A stretch of DNA of 64,000 nucleotides from Oasisia sp. SBJ-2009 (taxonomy: Eukaryota > Annelida > Polychaeta > Sabellida > Siboglinidae): positions 21,963,320 through 22,027,319 of the forward strand of contig OZ024866.1 in NCBI GenBank assembly GCA_964017155.1. Reading direction: 5' to 3'. This document shows, piece by piece, positions 23,700 to 34,599 of this stretch. The translations under genes and the position numbers were made by a program. Under the pieces are notes generated by a model. That model was given only the letters and a program-made list of their open reading frames with translations, made no database searches and had not been told where the DNA came from. Within the stretch, counting starts at the first letter, position 1, and the number at the start of each line of letters is the position of its first letter.

Positions 23700-26060
23700 T
23701 TAACATCATAACGTATTGAAACCTTTGTTTCTTTGAGTGTCATGCCTTCTCCAAGTGAACCACGTTACATTTCTTTGTGCGAAAAGCGTAGTAAAGTCAG
23801 ATCTGTTGAAAAGACGAGGATTGTGTATTTGCAACCTGTGCATGATCGATACTTCCAGTTGATGATTGAGGCCTAGGAATTTTGCCGTTCATCACCCATA
23901 AAGAAAGTAGAGCTCGAAAGCAACCACTGTAAAGGTTGGAATGTTTGCTTCACAACACTGGCGTCAACAGTACCAGCCACATGCTTTATATATGGACTAA
24001 TGATCCATTCTGGTCAAATAGATCCGCTTAGAATATTATGCACCAAAGCTGGTCAATAACTTTGGGGTGAAACACACAGTATAGGCCTAGATATGGCTGA
24101 TCAGGCTTTGCATGATATTTCGTATGGGCTACGGGAGCAAGCTTCCCCTGATGATGATATTGGAATCTTATTGTCATGTATTTGTAGTTTTATCTCGCTG
24201 GAAACGTTTTAGTCGCAGTTGGAAAAACGATGTGGAAAACTGATGCTGAAGACATCCTTATAGAAACTGGTTTGTGCAAGCAAGGAACGGCTAAAAAAAA
24301 AGGTTTTGCTTCAGCAGGGGATTACTACCAAAGTAAGCACGAACACTTATTACTACGTGAGGCAAAGGCTAATATACACACGGATGCATTTGAACAACGG
24401 CATCTGGAAAGAAATGATGATGCACCACTTATTGGACTGACTGATGACTTGCAAAACATTTGCGACATACTGTGCATATTGCAAAACGATGGATCAAACA
24501 CTAATGAAACTCGCTTCCTTTTGACTCCTTATTCAAACCACACGATCAGATGGTCATCTACGATGGAGAAAGCTACACGTCACCTATACCCAGGTCTTCC
24601 GAAGAACCTATAGCAAGACGATTGACATTCTTATTAGGTTCATGGCATCTCATTGTAATTGGGAAAATAATTCGGTTTAGTCTAATAAATATGCTCCCAT
24701 TTGTTGTTGCTGCTGGTCACCACAACTACATTTATTCGCTGCCACTGTGCCTAAAGGAAATGAACAACCTGAAGAACCCAGCACCACATGTATATTATTA
24801 CTTCACGAAAGGTCAACATGGTGTGCGGAAAAAGCTGTGTCATTCAAAGGTGTCACTTCTGATACGGCTCATGGGCAGACATACAACATAGAAGTGAAGG
24901 AAAGTGCGAGTGGGCTTACATAAATAACCTTGGCTTCTAAAGCACGAACCAAGTAGCACAAATCCTGGGTCATCTGAGGTACCATTCCATTTCAAAGAAG
25001 TGATGAACCATCCGCATGCGGGAACTGTCTAACAATACCACGGAGATGGAAACCAGGAAATGATCAATCAAGCATGCATAGAAACAGCACATGATCAGTC
25101 CCGTCACGGTAGATTCCAGCAACATGCTAAATATTGCCACGAAACAGGGAGCCACTGTAACCATCATGAAAACTATAGAAACTGTGGAAATATTTGCAAA
25201 ATTGAGCTTCAGAAATATTTGAATCATAACTCAAAGTCCAAAAGGTAGGTAACAGCACATTTGAAGAACTGCATCCTCAATAACATTTTATAATACCGCA
25301 GAAGCAGAAGTAGCAGCTGATCAATGAAGTTACCATGCTGATACGCCTTCTTCGCCAGAAAGCTGTTGGGAAAGATGTCAATCTTGAGGAAACCATCGGA
25401 GAATATGAATGTTCTAAGGTATCGCAAGCTTTGTTTGATTCAAATGGATCGATGCGTCAGGACTGTAAGGCATGATGGTTGACATGTATCCCGAAAGAGA
25501 CTCACTTGAAGATGGGGGAGAAATTATTAGATATCGGTTGGAAGATGAGTTCCACACTCTTGGTACCAAAACTGGTATCTTTGACGCTGCCGCCATTACC
25601 AGAACTTACAAAATGGTGTACAAGTTGCGTGTCGCCAGCAAATGCCCTTGTGATTGTTCTTGCACTAAATTCCATGTGCCGTGTTGTGCTCCCTTACAAA
25701 AAAAGAACCAATGGTATACCATTGAATACCATTCAGCGTCAACGATATTTCAGCAGGACTAAGTGGAACTCTCAACGGTAATTTATTGTACCATTCAATA
25801 CCACTGAACGGTACACAGAATACAAAATATCATTACAAAAACCATTCAGATACCATTCAGATACCATTCAAATACCATTGGCCATTATACCCCCTAGTAC
25901 CATTCAATGGTATTTGAATGGTATTTTTTTTGGTAAGGGCTGCTTGCAGGTACGAAGGGAACTATACCAAATGTGGGCGAGTAATACCTGTTCGGACTCT
26001 TATTAAAAACAATGGCTGTGACATGAGTGACACAGATGATTCAGAACAATATTTAAGGTG
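23700..26060 (+). pseudogene. Decayed transposon gene with Cys-rich tail (copy B)
   Basis: Multiple stops and frameshifts break the gene. Readable blocks include KKVELESNH near 23900, DAEDILIETGLCKQGTAKKK at 24240, MLPFVVAAGHHNYIYSLPLC at 24690 followed by LKEMNNLKNPAPHVYYYFTK, and a cysteine cluster near 25650 that is split by a 249-bp insertion. A 'MLP-F-AAGH-NY' block is, from memory, common in dispersed invertebrate transposon proteins; I do not assign a superfamily. Confidence 0.6.
25691..25939. mobile_element. Nested 249-bp MITE built from ATACCATTCA motifs
   Basis: The ends CCCTTACAAAAAAA and TTTTTTTGGTAAGGG are inverted repeats. Flanks read 'gttgtgct' and 'ctgcttgc' where copy A has 'gttgtgctgcttgc', so only CT (or GCT if the end is placed one base inward) was duplicated. 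The inside consists of about 12 copies of ACCATTCA or its complement in both orientations, so the whole element can fold. It interrupts the cysteine-cluster codons of copy B. Confidence 0.75.
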
Positions 26061-26886
26061 TGATTGAGTAACGGCCTTAATTTTTTTTTATTTTCTAATA
26101 ATGCGTGTTATCATAATTTTATATTGTCTTAACAAATATCGCATTAATAACCAGCAGTAGGTTATGCATCAGTACTCTGTCTTTAATAGTGTATATTACC
26201 CTAAGGAACGCGAAAATGATACAATCAATGAAATCCACAACGATTTGCGTCTCGTCACGATTGCGCAACGTACACTCAGGGGTTGGGTACGTGTTTGGTT
26301 CGTAATTGCGTTATCTGCGTATAATGTGATTGCGTAGTACTGCGTATAATGTGATTGCGTAGCTTTGCAGTATTCAGTAGGTAAATGAATGTACATCATT
26401 TTGAAATATTACATAAATGTATTGATTACATATTAAGGTAACTGCGAAACCGAACTGATTTATCGTTATTTTGTCAAATGTTTTGTATCTGGCATCTCGA
26501 AAAATAAACATATCAACAAGATATTGCCACATATATTAGTTCTCGTCATTCCTGATTATTTGATACTATACTTAAGTTTGATGCTATACAGTTACTGTGA
26601 AAATGTGGAAAGAGAAATATATACCACGGGGACATTAAGGGACCACATATGTCTGGATATAAGCGCAATTTTCGAGTGAGCTACACTGATTGAGAAGATT
26701 GCCCCAAGGATTCTATAGCTTCATAAGCTATAATATCCTTGGTTGCCCTCTGGAATATATTCGGGAGGGTTTGAAGTTTAATAAAATACCTGACAATCAA
26801 AAATAGCACGAGATGTCCACTATTTCCAAAATTTGGACCCGACTATTGGTATTGCGTCCACGATCGTGCTGCATAGCGCCTTCTTT

Positions 26887-26948
26887 TTCGTCTTCGTCTT
26901 TTTCTTCTTCTTCTTCTTCTTCTTCTTCTTCTTCTTCTTCTTCTTCTT
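26887..26948. repeat. CTT/AAG microsatellite
   Basis: TTC trinucleotides are uninterrupted from about 26903 to 26947. They produce poly-Ser, poly-Phe and, on the other strand, poly-Arg open frames that are not genes. Confidence 0.95.
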
Positions 26949-27029
26949 GTTATTGCTCTTGTTGTTCTACTTCTTCTTCTCCCACGAACAGAACTATAAG
27001 AGATCAATAGAAGAAAACAGTTTGCAGTT

Positions 27030-27515
27030 TCCCTCCCCGTGGAACTGAAACAAAGAAACCCAGCAACACCACAGCCTCGCCCTTCCCGTGGAACTGAAAC
27101 AATTAAACCCAAGCAATCCCACAGCCTCGCCCTCCCTAGGGGACTGTAACAATTAAACCCAAGCAATCCCACAGCCTCGCCCTCCCTGGGGAACTGTAAC
27201 AATTAAACCCAAGCAATCCCACAGCCTCGCCCTCCCTGGGGAACTGTAACAATTAAACCCAAGCAATCCCACAGCCTCGCCCTCCCTGGGGAACTATAAC
27301 AATTAAACCCAAGCAATCCCACAGCCTCGCCCTCCATGGGGAACTGAAACAATTAAACCCAAGCAACATCACAGCATCGCCCTCCATGGGGAACTGAAAC
27401 AATTAAACCCAAGCAATCCCACAGCCTCGCCCTCCCTGGGGAACTGTAACAATTAAACCCAAGCAACACCACAGCCTCGCCCTCCCTTGGGAACTGAAAC
27501 ATTTAAACCCAAGCA
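27030..27515. repeat. 50-bp minisatellite, about 10 units
   Basis: The unit is CCTCGCCCTCCCTGGGGAAC then TGTAACAATTAAACCC, AAGCAATCCCACAG. Central units are almost identical and the outer ones diverge (AAC-ACC, CATGGGG). It abuts the CCGT array directly at 27516. Confidence 0.95.
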
Positions 27516-27994
27516 CCGTCCGTCCGTCCGTCCGTCCGTCCGTCCGTCCGTCCGTCCGTCCGTCCGTCCGTCCGTCCGTCCGTCCGTCCGTCCGTCCGTC
27601 CGTCCGTCCGTCCGTCCGTCCGTCCGTCCGTCCGTCCGTCCGTCCGTCCGTCCGTCCGTCCGTCCGTCCGTCCGTCCGTCCGTCCGTCCGTCCGTCCGTC
27701 CGTCCGTCCGTCCGTCCGTCCGTCCGTCCGTCCGTCCGTCCGTCCGTCCGTCCGTCCGTCCGTCCGTCCGTCCGTCCGTCCGTCCGTCCGTCCGTCCGTC
27801 CGTCCGTCCGTCCGTCCGTCCGTCCGTCCGTCCGTCCGTCCGTCCGTCCGTCCGTCCGTCCGTCCGTCCGTCCGTCCGTCCGTCCGTCCGTCCGTCCGTC
27901 CGTCCGTCCGTCCGTCCGTCCGTCCGTCCGTCCGTCCGTCCGTCCGTCCGTCCGTCCGTCCGTCCGTCCGTCCGTCCGTCCGTCCGTCCGTCCG
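27516..27994. repeat. Perfect (CCGT)n array, 479 bp
   Basis: About 120 uninterrupted CCGT tetranucleotides. The 174-residue open frame that spans it is only PSVR repeated and is rejected as a gene. Confidence 0.99.
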
Positions 27995-29412
27995 AGAGGA
28001 TGTTGCCTTAAGGTTCCCAGTGTCAGCAGTACGTGTAGGAGTGGAGGTTGCCTTGAGGTCTTACGGTGCCCAGTGTCAGCAGTACGTGTAGGGGAGGAGG
28101 TTGCCTTTAGGTGTTAAGGAGCCCAGTGTCAGTAGTACGTGTAAGAGTGGAGGTTGCCTTGAGGTGTTAAGGTGCCCAGTGTCAGTAGTACGTGCAGGAG
28201 AGGAGGTTGCCTTGTGGTCTTAAGGTGCCCAGTGTCAGCAGTACGTGTAGAGGAGGAGGTTGCCTTTAGGTGTTAAGGTGCCCAGTGTCAGCAGTACGTG
28301 TAGGAGAGGAGGTTGCCTTGTGGTCTTAAGGTGCCCAGTGTCAGTAGTACGTGTAGGAGAGGAGGTTGCCTTGTGGTCTTAAGGTGCCAAGTGTCAGCAG
28401 TACGTGTAGGGGAGGAGGTTGTCTTGTGGTCTTAAGGTGCCCAGTGTCAGCAGTACGTGTAGGAGAGGAGGTTGCCTTGTGGTCTTAAGGTGCCCAGTGT
28501 CAGTAGTACGTGTAGGAGAGGAGGTTGCCTTGTGGTCTTAAGGTGCCCAGTGTCAGCAGTACGTGTAGGAGAGGAGGTTGCCTTGAGGTCTTACGGTGCC
28601 CAGTGTCAGCAGTACGTGTAGGGGGGGGGGGGTTGCCTTTAGGTGTTATGGTGCCCAGTGTCAGCAGTACGTGTAGGAGAGGAGGTTGCCTTAAGGTCTT
28701 AAGATGCCCAGTGTCAGCAGTACGTGTAGGAGTGGAGGTTGCCTTGAGGTGTTAAGGTGCCCAGTGTCAGTAGTACGTGTAAGAGAGGAGGTTGCCTTGA
28801 GGTCTAAGGTGCCCAGTGTCAGTAGTACGTGTAGGAGAGGAGTTTGCCTTGTGGTCTTAATGTGCCCAGTGTCAGTAGTACGTGTAGGAGAGGAGGTTGC
28901 CTTGTGGTCTTAAGGTGCCCAATGTCAGCAGTACGTGTAGGAGAGGAGGTTGCCTTTAGGTGTTAAGGTGCCCAATGTCAGCAATACGTGTAGGAGAGGA
29001 GGTTGCCTTGTGGTCTTAAGGTGCCCAGTGTCAGCATTACGTGTAGGAGAGGAGGTTGCCTTGAGGTCTTACGGTGCCCAGTGTCAGCAGTACGTGTAGG
29101 AGAGGAGGTTGCCTAAAGGTCTTAAGATGCCCAGTGTCAGCAGTACGTGAGAGAGAGGAGGTTGCCTTAAGGACTTAAGGTGCCCAGTGTCAGCAGTACG
29201 TGTAGGAGAGGAGGTTGCCTTTAGGTGTTACGGTGCCCAGTGTCAGCAATACGTGTAGGAGAGGAGGTTGCCTTGTGGTCTTAAGGTGCCCAGTGTCAGT
29301 AGTACGTGTAGGAGAGGAGGTTGCCTTAAGGTCTTAAGGTGCCCATGTGTCAGCAGTACGTGAAAGAGAGGAGGTTGCCTTAAGGACTTAAGGTGCCCAG
29401 TGTCAGCAGTAC

Positions 29413-29458
<46 letters not shown>

Positions 29459-30352
29459 GTTGCCTTAAGGTCTTAAGATGCCCAGTGTCAGCAGTACGTG
29501 AGGGAGAGGAGGTTGCCTTACGGACTTAAGGTGCCCAGTGTCAGCAATACGTGTAGGAGAGGAGATTGCCTTGAGGTCTTACGGTGCCCAGTGTCAGCAG
29601 TACGTGTAGGGGGGGGGGGGGGGGTTGCCTTTAGGTGTTAAGGTGCCCAGTGTCAGCAGTACGTGTAGGAGAGGAGGTTGCCTTAAGGTCTTAAGGTGCC
29701 CAGTGTCAGCAGTACGTGTAGGAGTGGAGGTTGCCTTGAGGTGTTAAGGTGCCCAGTGTCAGTAGTACGTGTAGGAGAGGAGTTTGCCTTGTGGTCTTAA
29801 TGTGCCCAGTGTCAGTAGTACGTGTAGGAGAGGAGGTTGCCTTGTGGTCTTAATGTGCCCAATGTCAGCAATACGTGTAGGAGAGGAGGTTGCCTTGTGG
29901 TCTTAAGGTGCCCAGTGTCAGCAGTACGTGTAGGAGAGGAGGTTGCCTTGAGGTCTTACGGTGCCCAGTGTCAGCAGTACGTGTAGGAGAGGAGGTTGCC
30001 TAAAGGTCTTAAGATGCCCAGTGTCAGCAGTACGTGTAGGAGAGGAGGTTGTCTTAATGTCTTAAGATGCCCAGTGTCAGCAGTACGTGAGAGAGAGGAG
30101 GTTGCCTTAAGGACTTAAGGTGCCCAGTGTCAGCAGTACGTGTAGGAGAGGAGGTTGCCTTTAGGTGTTACGGTGCCCAGTGTTAGCAATACGTGTAGGA
30201 GAGGAGGTTGCCTTGTGGTCTTAAGGTGCCCAGTGTCAGTAGTACGTGTAGGAGAGGAGGTTGCCTTAAGGTCTTAAGGTGCCCATGTGTCAGCAGTACG
30301 TGAAAGAGAGGAGGTTGCCTTAAGGACTTAAGGTGCCCAGTGTCAGCAGTTC

Positions 30353-30396
<44 letters not shown>

Positions 30397-30740
30397 GTTG
30401 CCTTAAGGTCTTAAGATGCCCAGTGTCAGCAGTACGTAAGGGAGAGGAGGTTGCCTTACGGACTTAAGGTGCCCAGTGTCAGCAGTACGTGTAGGAGAGG
30501 AGGTTGCCTTACCTGAAGGTCTTAATGTGGCCAGTGTAAGCAGTACTTGTAGGAGAGGAGGCTGCCTTAAAGTGCCCAGTATCAGCAGTACTTGTAGGAG
30601 AGGAGGTTGGCTTAAGGTCGTAAGGTGGCCAGTGTCAGCAGTACTTGTAGGAGAGGAGGTTGCCTTATGGTCTTAAGGTGCCCAGTGTCAGCAGTACGTG
30701 TAGGAGATGACGTGGCTTTGAAGTCTTAAGGTGCTCTGTG
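27995..30740. repeat. 53-bp minisatellite, about 52 units with higher-order structure
   Basis: The unit is GAGGTTGCCTTGTGGTCTTA followed by AGGTGCCCAGTGTCAGCAGT and ACGTGTAGGAGAG. Variation is concentrated at the 'TGTGG/TGAGG/TTAGG/TAAGG' position and at the purine end, where two units expanded into G runs (about 28621 and 29609) and two into GA runs (29413-29454, 30354-30391). The same order of G run, units, GA run occurs twice, 0.94-0.99 kb apart, showing duplication of a block of about 18 units. Confidence 0.95.
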
Positions 30741-31162
30741 TATATTATTCATAACCTAATCACCAAATAGACAGTGTTGTATAGCTGGGTTGACCGATTT
30801 GCGAGGGCGGAAATTCAGACATCGAAATTCACATGAGAATAACAGCAGCTCTTAGAGCAAAGTAGTGCAAGACAATTTTTTTAAATGAGGAAGAAAAAAA
30901 ATGAAATCATGGAATGGAACCATGGCCAGCCCAATCCGTGACGACAGGGAATCGTACGAAGAACAACTATATATTAAAAACAGTCGGTACATGATGGTTA
31001 ATTAACCCAGGACATAATTAATCCTATTATATGAAGGTTTACTGTAGACTTGCGGCCTTGGTCCAAGGTTGGATAACAAAGTAGATCGGGTTGCGAACAC
31101 CGTAACAATATGGCAGTAACTTTGAAAGCCAAACATGGGACACTGTAATTGATACGCCAGTG
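30741..31162. other. Spacer between satellite array and 8.5-kb element
   Basis: No coding exon, RNA or repeat is recognised in this stretch. Confidence 0.4.
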
Positions 31163-31199
31163 ATCCCAGCAAACAACGACCCGTGATTTCACGTGTTCA

Positions 31200-31900
31200 G
31201 TAAGTGAATTCACGAGTTCAACTGGTTCAATTCACGTGTTTTCGGTACGTGAATTCACGGGATTCTGTCGACAAATTTGGTGTGTCGACACGTGTTTACT
31301 GCTCGTGAAATCACGAGTTTTTCCATTCGTGAAAAACACGTGTTTTCTGCACGTGTATTCACCTGATTGCCGTACGTGAATTCACGGGATTCTGTCGACA
31401 AATTTGGTGTGTCGACACGTGTTTACTGCTCGTGAAATCACGAGTTTTTCCATTCGTGAAAAACACGTGTTTTCTGCACGTGTATTCACCTGATTGCCGT
31501 ACGTGAATTCACGGGATTCTGTCGACAAATTTGGTGTGTCGACACGTGTTTACTGCTCGTGAAATCACGAGTTTTTCCATTCGTGAAAAACACGTGTTTT
31601 CTGCACGTGTATTCACCTGATTGCCGTACGTGAATTCACGGGATTCTGTCGACAAATTTGGTGTGTCGACACGTGTTTACTGCTCGTGAAATCACGAGTT
31701 TTTCCATTCGTGAGAATCACGTGTTTTCTGTACGTGTATTCACCTGATTGTCGTACGTGAATTCAAGGGATTCTATGAACACATTTGGTGTATCGACACG
31801 TGATTACGTCACTAAAATCACGTGTTTCTGTACGTGTATTCACCCGATTGTCGTACGTGAATTCACAGGATTCTATGAACACATTTGGTGTGTAGACACG
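31200..31900. repeat. 127-bp subterminal tandem array
   Basis: Four complete 127-bp units begin at 31245, 31372, 31499 and 31626. A fifth at 31753 is shortened to 100 bp, and a sixth is partial. Each unit carries GTACGTGAATTCACGGGATT, two GTCGAC sites around AAATTTGGTGT, CTCGTGAAATCACGAG, and CACGTGTTTTCTGCACGTG. The first three units are almost identical. Confidence 0.95.
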
Positions 31901-32137
31901 GTCCGACGCAGAAGTCAACTGATACCTAGTATAGATTAAGACAGACCAACTCGTTGGACACAACAATTTTTATTTAAAGCAAAGAATAGCTTATAATAGT
32001 TAAACATCACGTCCTCAGTGTGCCTAGCCAACTAAAATAGTCTACAAATAACTTTAAAACATGCACCTAACAACCAGGCTGCCATCAACTCTCATCTACA
32101 CTAACAGTAGGGGAAGTCCAGAAGGGGTGTAGCCATA

Positions 32138-32218
32138 TTATTCGCCGCTCGCATCACTGTCGACAACTACGTCATGGCCTAGGTCGAGTTCGCCACCACC
32201 TTGCAAGTCCGCTGCCAC
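32138..32218 (-). CDS. DUF4806-like gene, terminal exon
   Basis: The acceptor TTACTTGCAG is followed by VAADLQGGGELDLGHDVVVD and SDASGE, then TAA at 32138-32140. It is Gly- and Asp-rich, as expected of a disordered tail. Confidence 0.55.
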   Translation of the reverse strand: MAADLQGGGELDLGHDVVVDSDASGE

Positions 32219-32597
32219 CTGCAAGTAACATATACGTTCAAATAATGTATTTAGTCATTTGGGAAACTAAAATTTCTGTCTGATATGATGAATCACGCAT
32301 TTCTTTGACAATTCTAGCCATAAATCGTACCATTTGGTGAACTTTCAATTAATTAATTTTTAATTAAAATCTGGCGTATGTTCAATTGGGAATTAACACA
32401 GCAAGACTTATTTGTATTTACCCAGAATAAAAAAAGATACACACACATATCCATATACACACACGCGCGCGCACACACACACACCACTTTTGATATACGA
32501 TTAACTATGGGTTATTAGCTAAATTTGAGATAGGTATAGCTGAAACATGTATTGAGGAATTCATATTATGTCTCTAAGATGTCTATTGTGTATCTAC

Positions 32598-32689
32598 CTT
32601 AACGTCTTTCCTTTTTGAATAAGACTTCAGTACTTCTGCTGTGTCTCTGAACAAATCCCCACTGGCTATGTCGAGCCGTCGGCCGACTC
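32598..32689 (-). CDS. DUF4806-like gene, penultimate exon
   Basis: The acceptor GTTATAG comes first; two bases complete an Arg codon, then VGRRLDIASGDLFRDTAEVL and KSYSKRKDVK, donor GTAGAT. Of the three frames this is the one that fits both neighbours. Confidence 0.6.
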
Positions 32690-33530
32690 CTATAACAGAA
32701 GAACAAAGTTGCATTACAGATTGGAAGAATCACTTTCAATGTTATGCTAAACACGTAGGCGTGGTTGAAATGCCCCCCCGCCCCCCAAGCATGCCACTAT
32801 GTTCAAGTCCCTCGACAGATTTCTTACGCTTTGTATGAAGTTAGCTGAAGTAAGCTCTAAACTGATTTCGCCGTACCACCGATATGTACAGTGCATACAC
32901 CTCCTCCACTAGCGACAGAACCCACGAGCTTCAAGAATCACATATAACCACTCTTCCAACCATTCTGTAGAGCCGCTGATCTTGATGAGCATGGCGTGGA
33001 CATTGAAATAGTTTACACATTTATTTAAGATTTTTTATTTCAGGCTGTGTGAGAGTTCAGTTCCCTGAGCAACACGTTGAATCCCTGGGGAGATATTTAG
33101 TATGGGGTAAATACGTCACGTGAAGAATGTATCAATACAGAAAACTGTACCTACAATTTCCATATTAAATGTGCACATACATGGAGATTGTTGCTATCGG
33201 TTTTTATTAGTTTTTACAAAACTTATATTTATGTGAATGTTATAACTATTGGATAAAACTCATAATTGTACATATGATATTTGTAGTGTATTTATACCCT
33301 ATTTTTAATAATTAATTTAATAACATATTCAGAAAATATCACGACTTATTTATTCATTTATTTAATTTATTTATTTGTATTACCCACTTATTTATTCTTT
33401 TATTTGTACCCCATAATTGCTGTAATGGTATTTTATGTATTGCACTCAAGCCCATGTATTTCTATTCGCATAATGTTTACTTATGACCTGATCCAGTATC
33501 CGTTTATATAAACACACTATGCATACTCAC

Positions 33531-33732
33531 TCGTTATACATGTGTACAGCGTCAGCGACACGAAGCATCGTTTTGTTTTATTCGTTGTGACGCCATTCAG
33601 GATGACCCGGCGTGACTGGCCACGAGCACTAAATAAATTCAGGACCTGCAGCACAGCCAGTTTTTCAAACATCGTTCTCACGATATTCCTGCTTTTCGTA
33701 CTGGTGCCTGGCTGCACAGTCAGAAAATTTAC
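33531..33732 (-). CDS. DUF4806-like gene, core domain exon
   Basis: A 202-nt exon between CGTTTAG and A|GTGAGT encodes VNFLT, VQPGTSTKSRNIVRTMFEKL, AVLQVLNLFSARGQSRRVIL and TNKTKRCFVSLTLYTCIT. The frame is open throughout and leaves phase 1, matching the next exon. This exon carries the family resemblance. Confidence 0.6.
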
Positions 33733-34207
33733 CTAAACGAAGAGAAGGCAAAACATCATCCATCATAATTATCAGGTCCACATATAGCATGTGCGCATTA
33801 AAAACAGATTTTACATAAATTATAATTAAATAGCATGCACATACTACATAATATTATCATCCTCGCGCGCCTGGCACATCCCTATATAACTTCAGGTGAT
33901 TTCAGCCACACGCGACTCCATAAAAATGACTACATACTTAAGAAAATAACAAAAATATACTTATTATTACTGATGTATAAGGCTATTCCTTCGGGGGTTG
34001 CATTAGGTCGTGCAGCTTGCCTCCATCGCAAAGGTGTCCGCTCATCTATGTCCTGGAGCTGTGAGCCTGTTCTTAATAGAAACACAATAATAAATCCTAT
34101 AACATGATTTAAGATTACTTGCCTATACCCTCATATATTCTAATTTACCTTTGTGTAATTGGCAACGGTTTGTCTTTACTTTATATGGTAAAGTTATTGT
34201 GCAAATA

Positions 34208-34432
<225 letters not shown>

Positions 34433-34509
34433 TCATGCCACAAATATATCTTTGTTAAGCTAGAAATGTACAAAGGTTTACCACAAAATAAATGATTAAA
34501 TAAACGTAC

Positions 34510-34552
34510 CTTCTCCACTTGAGTAGCTGTGCTACTCTCTAAGTCCTTGTAA
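34510..34552 (-). CDS. DUF4806-like gene, upstream exon (boundary uncertain)
   Basis: It encodes YKDLESSTATQVEK before the donor GTACGT. The acceptor AG at 34553-34554 follows a pyrimidine-rich tract. The same frame extends back as LPLDNIDS to an in-frame TGA at about 34580, so the true exon may be longer and broken. Confidence 0.4.
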
Positions 34553-34599
34553 CTGTCAATGTTGTCGAGAGGCAGGGAAACAGGTCACCTTCAGTGTTC

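Larger units (their letters stand above)
20090..26845 (+). mobile_element. Long-TIR DNA transposon, copy B (with three nested insertions)
   Basis: Same element as copy A but in the opposite orientation: left end TAGTCGGGGCGCACGG, right end CCCGACTA. Removing the nested elements (1,227, 721 and 249 bp plus target duplications) leaves roughly 4.5 kb, close to copy A. Segment order matches copy A read backwards. First comes an inverted copy of the 3' end (20090-22195), then the 5' region (22200-22978), then the decayed gene (23700-26060) and the 3' terminus. A TA run at 22600-22667 adds length. Copies A and B are therefore an inverted pair about 1.7 kb apart. Confidence 0.75.

Noticed and set aside
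27487..28011. 174-residue open frame of repeated PSVR
   Set aside because: It is a translation of the perfect CCGT array; a 4-bp unit without stops is open in every frame.
28525..30676. Frames reading VSSTCRRGGCL repeatedly
   Set aside because: They are by-products of the 53-bp minisatellite and break whenever a unit changes length.
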